Counted from the first letter of the stretch, positions 34,691 to 45,499 are shown. The stretch is 64,000 bases of DNA from Leptodactylus fallax (GCA_947044405.1 CAMRHE010000207.1:1-64000); one strand, 5' to 3'. Numbers and translations are program-made. The notes: a model not told the origin generated them from the sequence alone.

Positions 34691-35289
34691 TTGGAGATGG
34701 GTGAACTGACTAGTAGTGAACTGGGCTCGACCTGAATATTCCAAAATGTTTGGTTTTGTACAAAACCAAAGAAATGAAGACTCAGGTCAGATGAGTCAGA
34801 GTATAATAGATGGAGGCCCAGGATGAAAAAAAAAAAAAAAAAAAATACATTCCCCCACACCTCTCCCCCCCCCCGGGGGGGGCGAAAAAAAGACGCCACA
34901 TGGGCACGCAGAATGTCATGATAGTCAGGGTGCCCATGTCACCGCTGAGGCCTGACCCTGGCCTCCTGACATCATTGACGCCGTGTGGAGGCCCCAAAGG
35001 GGTAAGGGAAGGTGAGTATGAAGTTTGTTTTTTTTTTGTTTTTTTTTTTACACCTTCTCTAGGCCTCCAGAGTGTAATAATGTCACTTTCACTTTGACAT
35101 AACTTCAGCCATATTTTCCTTTGAGAGCTAGAAATTATATAGATAGGATCCTAGCAGACCTGACAGTGTTCTACACTATTTTAAGCTAATTTAACATGTG
35201 GTTCTTACTGAACTTCTATGACCCGAAACAGATCTTGGACCTAAGCCTCCCGAAATGACACAAATCTTGAGAGGTTTGCCCATCTCTAA
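34691..35289. mobile_element. MITE with AGAGATGGG termini (copy B)
   Basis: It shares its insertion site and TCAGGA target repeats with the element at 19731-20342. It differs internally because 34821-34899 is replaced by low-complexity sequence. Confidence 0.75.
34821..34899. other. low-complexity block replacing unique sequence of copy A
   Basis: Copy A has about 90 bp of ordinary sequence here (19861-19950). Copy B has a run of 21 A, then a C-rich run switching directly to a G run, then seven A. Homology resumes exactly at CACATGGGCACGC. An assembly or consensus error is the simplest reading; a real rearrangement is possible. Confidence 0.7.
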
Positions 35290-35483
35290 TCAGGAGTAAC
35301 TGTAAAATAGCAAGTAGCTGAGAAACGTCCAAGTGATCATAATATAGAAGACCCAAGTTATGATGCAGTTAAAATGATCTTTGACACAGAAAGAGAGAAA
35401 GCTGAGCCTCTCTTTACTGTCTGTGACTAATATCCAGTGGCATAACTAGGAATGGCTGGGCCCCAAGGCGAACATTTGATATG

Positions 35484-35588
35484 GCCCCCCCCCCAAGCCT
35501 CCGCCCCCAACCCCCCCAAGCCGCCGCCCCCAACCCCCCCAAGCCGCCGCCCCCAACCCCCCCAAACCGCCGCCCCCAACCCCCCCAC
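35484..35588 (-). repeat. C-rich tandem array with G-quadruplex potential on the minus strand
   Basis: Units of CCGCCGCCCCCAACCCCCC type repeat about five times, with a matching block at 20539-20640 in copy A. The minus strand therefore has many closely spaced G-runs of four or more. Apparent glycine- and tryptophan-rich ORFs there are artefacts of the repeat. Confidence 0.8.
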
Positions 35589-35604
35589 ACACACAAACCA
35601 CATT

Positions 35605-36070
35605 CCTGCGCACACTATTATGCCCCATAGTGGCCCCTGCACACGGTATTATGTCCCATAGTGGCCCCTGCACACGGTATTATGTCCCATTGTGGCCCCC
35701 TGCACACGGTATTATGCCCCATAGTGGCCCCTGGACACGGTATTATGCAGCATAGTGGCCCCTGCACACAATATTATGCCCCATAGTGGTCCCTGCACAC
35801 AGTAGTTTGCCCCATAGTGGCGCCTGCACGCAGTATTTTGCCCCGTAGTAGCCCCTGCACACAGTAGTTTGCCCCATAGTAGCCCCTGCACACAGTAGTT
35901 TGCCCCATAGTGGCCCCTGCACACAGTAGTTTGCCCCATAGTAGCCCCTGCACACAGTAGTTTGCCCCATAGTAGCCCCTGCACACAGTAGTTTGCCCCA
36001 TAGAGGCCCCTGCACACAGTATTATGCCCCATAGAGGGCCCTGCACACAGTATTATGCCCCATAGTGGAC
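35605..36070. repeat. 31-bp VNTR in the hAT element (copy B)
   Basis: Units of the form GCCCCATAGTGGCCCCTG plus CACACAGTAGTTT or CACACGGTATTAT repeat about 15 times. Copy A retains about eight before its break at 20888. Because the unit is 31 bp, overlapping ORFs appear in all minus-strand frames and are not genes. Confidence 0.88.
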
Positions 36071-36539
36071 CACCCATGAACGATTATTATACTCTGGGGT
36101 CTTTTCAGACTCCAGAGTATAATGATCGGAGACCCAGTGGAGGAGAGAAACATAGAAAACACTGCAACTTACCTCTTCTTCGCACCGGTGCACTCCCGTG
36201 CGCTACTTCAGCCATCTTCAATGTCGGACCGGATCTCGCGCGATCCAGGCCGGCGTCGCGACGCATAATGACATCGGCTGACGTCTGGGACGTCACCAAA
36301 CAGGCCCGAAGCCTGCGGAGCGGCGGAGAGGTGAGTTACAGTGTTTTTTATGTTCGCTCACCTCCCCTGGGCCCCCGATCGTTATACTCCGGGGTCTCAA
36401 AAGACCCCGGAGTATAACGATAGCAGTGATTGTGGGGTTCGCGGTAGCGACTGCCACAGGGCTCCGGGCCCCGTAATGTTCCGGGCCCTGTGGCAGTCGC
36501 TACCACTGCTACCCCGGTAGTTACGCCCCTGCTAATATC

Positions 36540-37352
36540 CCATCAGCAGTAACACCAACATCTAGTCAGAAATAAATACTCTCACTTTCAGTTGCAGACT
36601 CCCCTGTGCAGTGACCACTAAACCCTGAAAACTTACAATAAAAAAGATGGATCATTTAGTTCATCTATAGGTATTTCTGCAAAGTTGACTGCTAAACTGC
36701 TACTCGGAGCCATGTAGCAGAAATCTTGCAGACATGCAGTAGGCGGACAGTGTTTTCTCCCTCCTGCAGCTCCATCTTTGGATACACAATGTCTAGGAAC
36801 ATAAGAATGACATCACATCACAGGAAAGTCAGGAGAGGATTGCAGCACTCACTCACCTGCAGCACTAACTCTGACTTGCTTTTAATTAAAAACATTAGCT
36901 TTTATTTAACTGATGAAGGTAACAGAGATCATAGGTCAGCTGCTGTCATCTGTCCTATAAACTTTGAATGCATGAACACCAATCCATTGAGACAGAAGAA
37001 CATGGGAACTTGTATTTGTGATTGATAGCAGTCATAGAACCCCCACTAATCAGACACATTTCACCACTTCTGTGGACAGTTAGATATGGTTATAGGAAAG
37101 CCCCTTTTAGAGTAAAGCAAGGTTCACACAAAAGAGGTGCAAGACGGCCATGAAAAAGTCAATTGTTCACAGACGACTTGTTTCCGAGGGGCAACAGTTT
37201 TCCAAGATCCCCCATACATTTCAGTGTATGGAGGGATCAATGAAAATGGACAAAAGTAGGACATCATGACCCATATTTTGATGGTCTGTGTCAAGATAAC
37301 GGTCATGTGACTAGCCCCCATTCACTAAATTAATGCTGCCACATGACTTCCT
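36540..37352. other. non-genic, with a TTCACAC-type repeat fragment
   Basis: No gene is recognised. About 37115-37320 begins 'GCAAGGTTCACACAAAAG' and contains 'ATGGACAAAAGTAGGACAT', like degenerate versions of the TTCACAC MITEs elsewhere in the window. Confidence 0.45.
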
Positions 37353-37356
37353 TTAA

Positions 37357-37735
37357 CCACTTCCATACCAGATGCTTTACTTCCCCCTTCCAGACCAGAC
37401 ACATTTTTGGGTTTTTGTATGTGCGGTTTTGAGGGCTGTAACATTTTTATCATATGGGTTAGTCAACTAATTTCTGCGTCTTTTTCGGTGACACATAGGG
37501 CTTTATTTTTATGTTGTTTTTATTTTTGCATGTGTTTTCATTTTTTTTTATATCCGGGAAAATCTAAACAAAAGAGGAGGGAAAATGTGTCTGTTTTTCA
37601 GTTTTCATTTTTTTTTTTTTATTTAATAACACAAAGTGCTACTAAAAAACTTTTAAAAATAGTTTTTACTCTCGATTATGGTAATTTTTATTTTGTATGG
37701 TGTCATCGGGCATGGGGCTATAACTAGTTCGATTC
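37357..37735 (+). mobile_element. TTAA-target MITE-like repeat
   Basis: It begins TTAA-CCACTTCC and contains 'GAGGGCTGTAACATTTTTA' and 'GGTGACACATAGGGCTTT', which recur in reverse orientation at about 46070-46472 and 53960-54334. A TTAA target and CC-ends suggest a piggyBac or Kolobok relative. The far end is not defined. Confidence 0.5.
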
Positions 37736-37739
37736 TGCA

Positions 37740-38393
37740 GTTTGATTCGAAGTTCCAAAAAAATTTGCTTCGATCCGAATTAATTCATGGCAAATATCGC
37801 TAAAAAACAGCTATTTCCTGACTTCAGAGAGCCTGTATAGTGGTGTAGAACACTGTGCCTTGCAGTAACACGCATAGGGAGTCTGCTGTGGTAGTGAAGC
37901 AATACTGTGAGTCAGTATGACACACACATGACAGGCGTCGCTCTTAGAATCGATGCACACTTCACTTACTTGACCAGTTACGGGGCCAAAACTGACCAAC
38001 TAACTCAAGTGTGAACTCAGCCTTACAGGTCCATGTTAGTGCCAGGTAGAAAGAACCGTGTAGAGGCCCAACATCCTACTGTAGCCTGAAAGAGCGCACT
38101 CCTTTTACACCCTCATCTGCCGATTCCACATAGATGTCTACAGAGTGGTAATGCGACATAATGTGGAGTTGGCAGCAGCATGAGGTGGCCACTGGTATTC
38201 TTCAGAGCTTTTGTCAATTGTTGGCATACTCCCAGGGACTGTGAGGCATACCCCCAGGGGTACATATAGCAGAGGTTGAGAATCACTGGAGGAATTAGGA
38301 AGAGACCAGTGGTAGAACCTGGGCAGCATCTGACCAGGAGCAGCAGGGGGTCAGTGAGGTGAGTATTGCTTCTTTTATTTTTTTAACTAATTC

Positions 38394-38395
<2 letters not shown>
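37740..38395. other. no gene recognised
   Basis: The sequence is mixed with short repeat-like motifs (for example 'GATTCTGCAGTTTGATTCG' near 37731) and no convincing ORF. Confidence 0.4.

Positions 38396-38399
<4 letters not shown>

Positions 38400-38429
<30 letters not shown>
38400..38429 (+). repeat. poly(A) tract of about 30 bases
   Basis: An uninterrupted A run follows GTGAGTATTGCTTC... and ends in TACCCACCC. It could be a retroposon tail or a polymerase-slippage site. Length may not be reliable in the assembly. Confidence 0.8.
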
Positions 38430-38432
<3 letters not shown>

Positions 38433-38659
38433 CCACCCAAAAATCCCTTTAACCCCTTCACACAAAATCAAATCAAAATCAGTGCCGATACCGATCGCAG
38501 CTGTTAACATTTTAGATGCCGCGGTCAAACGTGACTGCAGCATCTAAAGTGCTCAGCCGCCACGGGCGCCGCCATCTTTCACCGATCGCCGCCCTCAGAG
38601 GGTGGTGATCGGTTGTTATGACAGCCAGGAGCCTATTGAAGCCTATTACATTAGATCTA

Positions 38660-40223
38660 TAGTGGGTATGGAAAGTATTCAGACCCCTTTAAATTTTTCA
38701 CTCTTTGTTTCATTGCAGCCATTTACTAAAAGCAAAAAAGTTCATTTTATTTCTCATTAATGTACACTCAGCACCCCATCTTGACAGAAAAAAAAACAGA
38801 AATGTAGATATTTTTGCAAATTTATTAAAAAAGAAAAACTGAAATATCACATGGTCATAAGTATTCAGACCCTTTGCTCAGTATTGAGTAGAAGCCCCTT
38901 CCTTTTTGAGCTAGTACAGCCATGAGTCTTCTTGGGAATGATGCAACAAGTTTTTCACATCTGGGTTTGGGGATCCTCTGCCATTCTTCCTTGCAGATCC
39001 TCTCCAGTTCCGTCAGGTTGGATGGTGAACGTTGGTGGACAGCCATTTTCAGGTCTCTCCAGAGATGCTCAATTGGGTTGAAATCAGGGCTCTGGCTGGG
39101 CCAGTCAAGAATGGTCACAGAGTTGTTCCGAAGCCACTCCTTTGTTATTTTAGCTGTGTGCTTAGGGTCATTGTCTTGTTAGAAGGTGAACCTTCGGCCC
39201 AGTCTGAGGTCCAGAGCACTCTGGAAGAGATTTTCTTCCAGGGTATCTCTGTACTTGGCCACATTCATCTTTCCTTCAATTGCAACCAGTCGTCCTGTCA
39301 CTGCAGCTGAAAAACCCCCCCCATAGCATGATGCTGCCACCACCATGTTTCACTGTTGGGATTGTATTGGGCAGGTGATGAGCAGTGCCTGGTTTTCTCC
39401 ATACATACCGCTTAGAATTAACGCCAAAAAGTTCAATCTTCATCTCATCAAACCAGAGTATCTTATTTCTCATAGTGTGTGAGTCCTTCTTGTGTTTTTT
39501 GTCAAACTCTATGCGGGCTTTCATATGTCTTGCACTGAGGAGAGGCTTCCTTCGGGCCACTCTGCCATAAAGCCCCGACTGGTGGAGGGCTGCAGTGATA
39601 GTTGACTTTGTGGAACTTTCTCCCATCTCCCTACTGCATCTCTGGAGCTCAGCCACAGTGATCTTTGGGTTCTTCTTTACCTCTCTCACCAAGGCTTTTC
39701 TCCCACGATTGCTCAGTTTGGCTGGACGGCCAGGTCTAGGAAGAGTTCTGGTCATCCCAAACTTCTTCCATTTAAGGATTATGGAGGCCACTGTGCTCTT
39801 AGGAACCTTGAGTGCTGCAGAAATTCTTTTGTAACCTTGGCCAGATCTGTGCCTTGCCACAATTCTGTCTCTGAGCTCCTTGGGCGATTCCTTTGACCTC
39901 ATGATTATACTGATAACAATTTCAAACAGTTGCCATTACTACAGGTAATGAGTGGAGGACAGAGGAGCCTCTTAAAGAAGGAGCTACAAGTCTGTGAGAG
40001 CCAGAAATCTTGTTTGTTTGTAGGTGACCAAATACTTATTTTCCACTATAATTTGCAAATAAATTCTTTAAAAATCAGACAATGTGATTTTTTAGATATG
40101 TTTTCTCATTTTGTCTCTCATAGTTGAGGTCTACCTATGATGTCAATTACAGGCCGGCCTCATCTTTTTAAGTGGGAGAACTTCCACAATTGGTGGCTGA
40201 CTAAATACTTTTTTTCCCCACTG
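38660..40223 (-). mobile_element. Tc1-like element with ends from two different Tc1 families
   Basis: Flanking TA dinucleotides lie at 38658-38659 and 40224-40225. The left end reads TAGTGGGTATGGAAAGTATT, whereas the right end, on the other strand, reads CAGTGGGGAAAAAAAGTATT and continues in sequence unlike the left repeat. Transposase lies on the minus strand between. I recall the left end plus transposase as one widespread Tc1 family and the right 320 bp as another, so this copy seems to be a recombinant with a junction near 39905. Confidence 0.85.
38855..39902 (-). pseudogene. Tc1-like transposase, near full length but frameshifted
   Basis: An intact N-terminal 208-codon ORF (39902-39276) begins MRSKESPKELRDRIVARHRS, contains the paired-like DNA-binding helices with GRPAKLSNRG, then ILWFDEMKIELFG (first catalytic Asp block) and GGGSIMLWG. 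It ends in a frameshift near 39300. The third DDE residue is in TILDWPSQSPDFNPIEHLW in the downstream ORF (39118-38855), which reaches the usual C-terminus QKGRGFY. The second Asp block is in the disrupted middle. The original enzyme would have been about 340 residues. Inactive as it stands. Confidence 0.9.
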
Positions 40224-40508
40224 TAACTGGTCATTTTTAACATATAGTGAATGCCGTAAAAATTAATCCCATAAGAAATTGGCATAAATGTGTTTTTTTC
40301 CAATTCCATCTCATTCTGAATTTTTTTCCAGCTTCCCAGTACATTGTACAGGATATTGAAGGGTGCCATTACAAATTACAATTTGCCCTGCAAGCCATTC
40401 TATGACTCTCTAAATTGAAAAAATGAAAAAGTTATTCCCTCTTGGAATAGGGAGAGGGAAAAATGGAAATGCTAAAATGAAAATAGGCTGTGGTATGAAG
40501 GGGTTAAA

Positions 40509-41515
40509 TACTATGATTTCTGAACATATCAAACTATAAAAAAACAGGGAAAACATGTAAAAAATGAAGCTCGATCCAGTATGCCACCAGTGGTCTTAGT
40601 AGGTGCTAGTCTCATTGTATGTGGAGGCTCATAGTAACAAACAATCCCTATTTAGTTGATCTCAGGACGTCACACAGAATTCAATCCTACGTGTTCAATA
40701 AGACATTTCCTTGCCATGCACATGACTGGCTCTTGCACATGTGGAATCATCCTTTACAATACATGACAGCATAGAAGTGGAAGCACAGATGCCAATTGAT
40801 CTATTTTGTGCAATGTATAAGGCTCATTTGCATTTCATATGCATAAAACACAAAGAACCGCACATATACTACATACTGAGAATTAAAATAGTTTATATCG
40901 CAGTCATAGAGGAAACCTGCAATGGTACAATGATAAACTAGATTGGTAATTATGGATGACAGCACACGCTGATGGGAACAGTCACACCTATGACCATTAT
41001 GTCTACCTCTACATTATGCACATTGCAGTAAATAGTTCTACCATAATTCATCTTGAAAGAGATAACTAGTCAAAGAATTGTAAAAATAACAAATGAAATC
41101 TCCATAGCATGTTGATAATTTATTGCAATTGCCACATAATATTTTGTCACCATAAATATCTGCAGACATGTTTTATGGCCGAGCTACTGAGCACATTTTA
41201 ATAGACACTCTAATATACAGCTGGGGGTTGTACCAGCATGTAGGATTGTTTTTGCAGAGACTCTACTGTTCACTACATAATCTGCTTTAATAGTTAGAAG
41301 TGTTAAGCTTGAATTCTTCTATTATATTATTGTGACAGAACAGCGGCTTATTTTATTTAATGAAATGACAATATATTATGTGTGAGTTCACACTGTGGCG
41401 ATATCATACAAAATCTACAACACAAAGGGTCAGTGACATATACATATACAAATAAAAGGAACAGATTTACTAATAGTGAAAAGTAGACAAGCAGTCTGAG
41501 AATCAATCAATCAAA
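40509..41515. other. no gene recognised
   Basis: This is AT-rich sequence. Short ORFs such as one near 40741-40941 show no motif, splice context or conservation signal that I can see. Confidence 0.5.
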
Positions 41516-41519
41516 TACC

Positions 41520-42545
41520 AATCAAAAACATCTTAACAGGCCGAGATACATGTTAACAAAGGAGCCCTTCTTAGCTATCACCTTCACAATTCTTGCATCC
41601 ATTGAACTTGTGAGTTTTTGGATAGTTTCTGCTTGAATTTCTTTGCAGGATGTCAGAATAGACCCCCAGAGCTGCTGTTTTGATCCAAACTGTCTCCCAC
41701 TCTCATAAATCTTTGCTTGAGGATACTCCAAAGGTTCTGAATAGGGTTGAGGTCAGGGGAGGATGGTGGCCACAGTTTCTCTCCTTTTATGTCCATAGCA
41801 ACAATGGCATTCCCATGCATAAAGATGATTTTGCTACAGAAGACAGTTCTTTTTTTTGTAACATGGAAGAAAGTGGTCAGCCACAAACTCTATATACAAC
41901 GTACTTTGCAGAGGTCATGTTCACACCTAAAGGGGCCTACCAGCTCTCTACCCATGATTTTGGTCCAAAACATGACTCCACCACCTCCTTGCTGACTTTG
42001 CAGCCTTGTTGGGACATGATGGCCATCCAAAAACTATCCATTATTCCATCCACCTGGACTATCCACGGTTATACAGCAATCATCAGTAAACAAGACTGTT
42101 TCAAAATTAGTCTTCATGTATGTCTGGCCCCACTACAACCATTTCTGCTTGTTAGCACTGTTTAGGGGTAGATGAATAGTAGGTTTGAAAGTCACTGGAA
42201 GATCCTACACCTTGAGGTTCATGGGACTCCAGAGGCACCAGCAGCTTCAAATACCAGTTTGTGGTTTTGTAATGGTATTTTAGTAGCTGCTGTCTTAATC
42301 TGATGAATTTGTCTTTATGCCTTTATCTGCACTAACCCATCTGTGCTCTGAATCAGCCACAAATCTCTTCACATTACAATGATCATGCTAGATGATCACA
42401 AAAACTTTTGTGACATATCTAATGTTTTCATACCTTATCCAAGGCATTGCACTATTTGACGCTTTTTGGCAGCAAAGCGATCCTTTTTCTTTCCCATACT
42501 GCTTGAAACCTGTGGCCTGCTTAATAATGTGGAACGTCCTTCTTA
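41520..42545 (-). pseudogene. Tc1-like transposase remnant (another family)
   Basis: Minus-strand pieces read WPPSSPDLNPIQNLWSILKQ (third DDE block) and, in another frame, YESGRQFGSKQQLWGSILTS followed by IQKLTSSMDARIVKVIAKKG, the conserved C-terminus of a Tc1 group. The block around 41890-42150 resembles the middle of the same protein. A frameshift lies near 41690. Earlier N-terminal sequence is recognisable only weakly to about 42545. The inverted repeats were not located. Confidence 0.8.
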
Positions 42546-42814
42546 AGTAGGTTTACTTTAATGGGGCTCACCTAACAAACTAATTATCACCAGTGTTTGA
42601 GATTGATTTCAGTGATCCAAAGAGCCCTGAGACATAATACCATCCATGAGATTAACTGAAAAACATACAATTAAATCTTTATGAAACTTAAATTCGAATT
42701 GTATAATAATTTAGAACATGGCACATACCTGTTCATCACTACCTAATAGCAAATAGGAGAAACTAAGGTAAAGCTAACCTTTTCCAAGGGTTCCATAGAA
42801 GCCACAAGTGCTGT

Positions 42815-43030
42815 CTACACTCATGAGAAAAACAAAGTACACCCATTTTGAATTTGATAGTTTTATGTATCAGGACATCATGTAAAACAAAAAAAAATCT
42901 GGTCCTTAGAAGGTCTTTTAATGAGTATAAGCAAAAAGCTTAGATGAACAACATTTGACAAGTTACACATTTATTTAACAAAAACTAGACCAAAATGTAG
43001 ACGCAGAAAGTGGAAAATTAAGTACAACCT
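42815..43030. repeat. Tc1/mariner-type terminal sequence, non-coding
   Basis: Motifs AAAGTACACCCATTTTG, 'TTTTATGTATCAGGACAT' and 'CAAAAACTAGACCAAAATG' match a non-autonomous Tc1/mariner repeat I recall from vertebrates. No transposase. The remainder, to about 43400, is degenerate. Confidence 0.5.
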
Positions 43031-43404
43031 TTTTTTTTGCATAGGAATTAAGAGGTGAGACCACCTCTTTAAAAGCAGAATATTTGGTGGTTTTCTGGTG
43101 TGGGGCATTTAGGCATGTGTTAACAGAATGCCAAAAAGGAAAGACATCAGCAATGATTTTAGAAAAGTAATGTTTGCCAAAATTTCTCCATAACAATGTG
43201 AGAGACTGATAAAATCATACAGACAACTATTTATTTAAGTTATTGCTGATAATGGTGGTTCTACGTACTATTGATTTAGGGTGTGGACTTAATTTCTCAC
43301 AGGTGGTTTTTCCATTGTGGCTTCATGTTTGTTTAATAAATAAATAATGGCATGGTTGTTGCTATTCATCAGAGGTTGTATTTAAGACCTTCTAGAGATC
43401 AGAT

Positions 43405-43608
43405 GTTAGTTTTTGTGCCTGATGTGCGATTTAGGATCTGTACTGTCAGGTGGGCAATGCCAGGAGCAGACAAGGCAGTGTGATTCAGAGCTCCAATCAG
43501 AGGTGGACAGTGTCAAGGCTCAGAATCACACCCCTTGTCTGCTCCTGCCTGACACCGCCCTCCTGACAGTAGAAAGACTAAAAAAGCATATCAGGCACCA
43601 AAACTAAC
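43405..43608. mobile_element. foldback MITE, 204 bp
   Basis: The left arm GTTAGTTTTTGTGCCTGATG pairs with the right arm ATCAGGCACCAAAACTAAC. Inner arms TACTGTCAGG...CCTGACAGTA and CAGGAGCAGACAAGG...CCTTGTCTGCTCCTG also pair, so most of the element can fold into one hairpin. An ORF through it is coincidental. Confidence 0.75.
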
Positions 43609-44279
43609 ACCACTTATTGCTCAGGAATGGTGGGGGCTATGAACTGTGCCAGAATTAGTGAAGATGAGCCTACTAAATGATCCAAAGAGCTGAATTTGGC
43701 GGAGGTGGTGAAAGGTTTTCTTTAAATAAGCTAATGAGTCCTCTGTATTCATGAGCTGTTGCTAACTCTGCCCATCTGCTCCTGAGCTTTATCTTTCTCC
43801 CTAGGCATAGTAATAGAGTAAAAGCTGTCAAATATTGTGCAAGAGAAGCTCACAGCTCATGAATATGAGGACTCCTCCACCTGATAAACCGTGATATGAA
43901 ATTAACACTATATTAACAAGTGACACACTGCTATAATTATGGTGTCTGTCTCTACTTATGCTGCAGTATAAAGCCCTAGATTTTCTTTCAATTGATAAAA
44001 TTTGGTTTACCTGCTGCTGCCACTAGAGGGAGCTCACTCCATTGGACTTTTTACACCCTCCTCAATTATAAATAAGTGAGCTCCCCCTTGAGGGGATGGA
44101 AAGGTTTTTGTTTTGCCTCTCAATCATCTTTTTTAAAATGAGAAAGGTGGATCAGATTAGTATGGTTAATGTATGTAATCTAACTAATTCAGGATTAGTG
44201 AACCGGGCTATGTGATATGGTTTTCATTACCTGCCAGCCAGTGGTAGTTTTCATACACAAGATGAAAAAAGAGTAATTA
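43609..44279. other. non-genic, with short repeat motif
   Basis: No gene is recognised. The motif 'CTGCCACTAGAGGGAGCTCA' near 44016-44035 is one I recall from frog interspersed repeats. Confidence 0.4.
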
Positions 44280-44792
44280 TTAGAGATGGGTTGGTTTTGG
44301 GCTTGGGTGGTTCGGGACCAAGATTATTTTTGGGTCAAACAAGTTCAGTACGAACCACACCTTAAAATGGCATAAAACATAGGCATAACAATGTCAGGGC
44401 TTCTCTGTGACGTCTGGTGCTCTCCTATGACGTCATACACTCAGGGTCACTGCTGGGGCCTGTAATTGACATGACATTATGATGCTCGGCGTGCCCATGT
44501 GAACATTGGTGGCCCAATCACAAGCCTCAGCAGTGACCCTAGGCACATGACATCACAGGAAAGCAACAGACACTGCAAGGAGGTCCAAAAGAGGTAACAG
44601 AAGGTAAGCATGATTTTTTTTTTTGTCACCTCCCCAGGGCCTCCATCTATAATACTCTGGGGTCTGAAGATGTGGTGGACATTTTTGATTGTCCAAAGCG
44701 AATCGGCATCTGTTTGGTTTTGTTAAAAAACGAACAATTTTGAATATTTGGATTGAATCCAATTTGTTACAAACCAATTTGCCCATCTCTAA
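44280..44792. mobile_element. MITE with AGAGATGGG termini, third copy
   Basis: The ends are TTAGAGATGGG and CCCATCTCTAA, with flanking hexamers TAATTA and TCATTA (5 of 6). It is the same family as 19731-20342 but an independent insertion. It contains a 'CCTCCCCAGGGCCTCC' and 'ATAATACTCTGGGGTCTG' block also found inside the hAT elements. Confidence 0.7.
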
Positions 44793-45174
44793 TCATTATA
44801 ACTTTTACTATAAAGAATAGTTGGGTTATTTATCTCTTATCTTATAGGCAGAAACACCTCAAAATCAGTGGCAATAAGCAAGGGGCTGTTGATTTCCTCC
44901 TCTCCTAATGCCGCATTTATGGATGTACCACGACTTTAGGATAATACAGTATTATAGAGTAAATTATCTTTTTTTTTTTTTGCTTAATAATTTATTGGTA
45001 GACTTTTGAGTTACCAATAAAATTAGTTTCATGATACCAATAATTGCCCACAGATGGCTGACTACGACAACTGAGAAGCAGTCTCAGTTTTTATTCACCA
45101 TTGCCTGTATCTGGTGAAGTATAGCACTGGCACATCATTTACTTTTCCTAAATGACATTTTATTCAGTTTGCAG

Positions 45175-45386
45175 TGTCCTGTCTATGTGGGAACATTAAT
45201 GACAGCTCGCTGGAGCCCATCTGCAAGGAGGAATACACCTGCATTCTCATTGCGCATCTCATTTGTGTGCGAAAGAATAAGTCTGGACAGGCAGCTCTCC
45301 CGCCTGGTATCTCTTCAAAGGAGCATTTGTGGATTCCCAAACATGACACATTTACAGAGGCAGAGATTAGGGATTTGTATCTATAA
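45175..45386 (+). CDS. possible terminal coding exon of an unrecognised host gene
   Basis: A pyrimidine-rich tract and TTTGCAG precede 45175. A frame then opens (SCLCGNINDSSLEPICKEEY, later ALPPGISSKEHLWIPKH) and closes at TAA 45384-45386 after TFTEAEIRDLYL. The composition looks protein-like, with a mix of charged and hydrophobic residues, and no transposon motif is seen. An AATAAA signal follows 103 bp after the stop. Upstream exons were not found in the window. I do not recognise the protein. It might also be a chance ORF or a pseudogene. Confidence 0.35.
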
Positions 45387-45488
45387 TGAGACAGTCAGTT
45401 GTGCCATATGCAGTCCAATATCATCCTCAACACCGCGCTCGAAGGGAGCTCGGAATAGATCATATAACAATCTGCCTGCTCCTGTACA

Positions 45489-45494
45489 AATAAA
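45489..45494 (+). terminator. candidate polyadenylation signal AATAAA
   Basis: AATAAA lies about 100 bp after the stop of the possible terminal exon. It is common by chance in AT-rich DNA, and its weight comes from position alone. Confidence 0.35.
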
Positions 45495-45499
45495 ATGTG

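Larger units (their letters stand above)
27521..35950 (+). repeat. segmental duplication, copy B
   Basis: This is the direct-orientation partner of 11204-20888. It lacks the Penelope insertion and preserves its empty target site at about 28369-28383. It also lacks the 211-bp block and carries an extra 245 bp at 29819-30063 and a 32-bp addition near 28113. Its hAT element is complete to 36531, whereas copy A breaks inside it, so the true duplicated unit may have extended further right. Confidence 0.95.
35435..36531. mobile_element. non-autonomous hAT-like element, complete (copy B)
   Basis: The ends are CAGTGGCATAACTAGG and GGTAGTTACGCCCCTG, inverted versions of each other, flanked by perfect 8-bp repeats CTAATATC at 35427-35434 and 36532-36539. 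The element is 1,097 bp with no transposase. Its interior has a C-rich array, a 31-bp VNTR, and near the right end two palindromes around 36377-36424 and 36437-36510. Copy A shares the left end and insertion site. Confidence 0.92.
38448..40508. mobile_element. TTAA-target MITE split by a Tc1 insertion
   Basis: The left end reads TTTAACCCCTTCA and the right end TGAAGGGGTTAAA, an exact 13-bp inverted pair including a TTAA at each edge, typical of piggyBac/Kolobok target duplication. Left part 38448-38657 and right part 40226-40508 make one element of about 500 bp, interrupted by the Tc1 element at 38660-40223. Confidence 0.8.

Noticed and set aside
35712..36077. Overlapping 90-121-codon minus-strand ORFs with repeated MGQTTVCRG-like units
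   Set aside because: The 31-bp period keeps all three frames open, so these are products of the VNTR.
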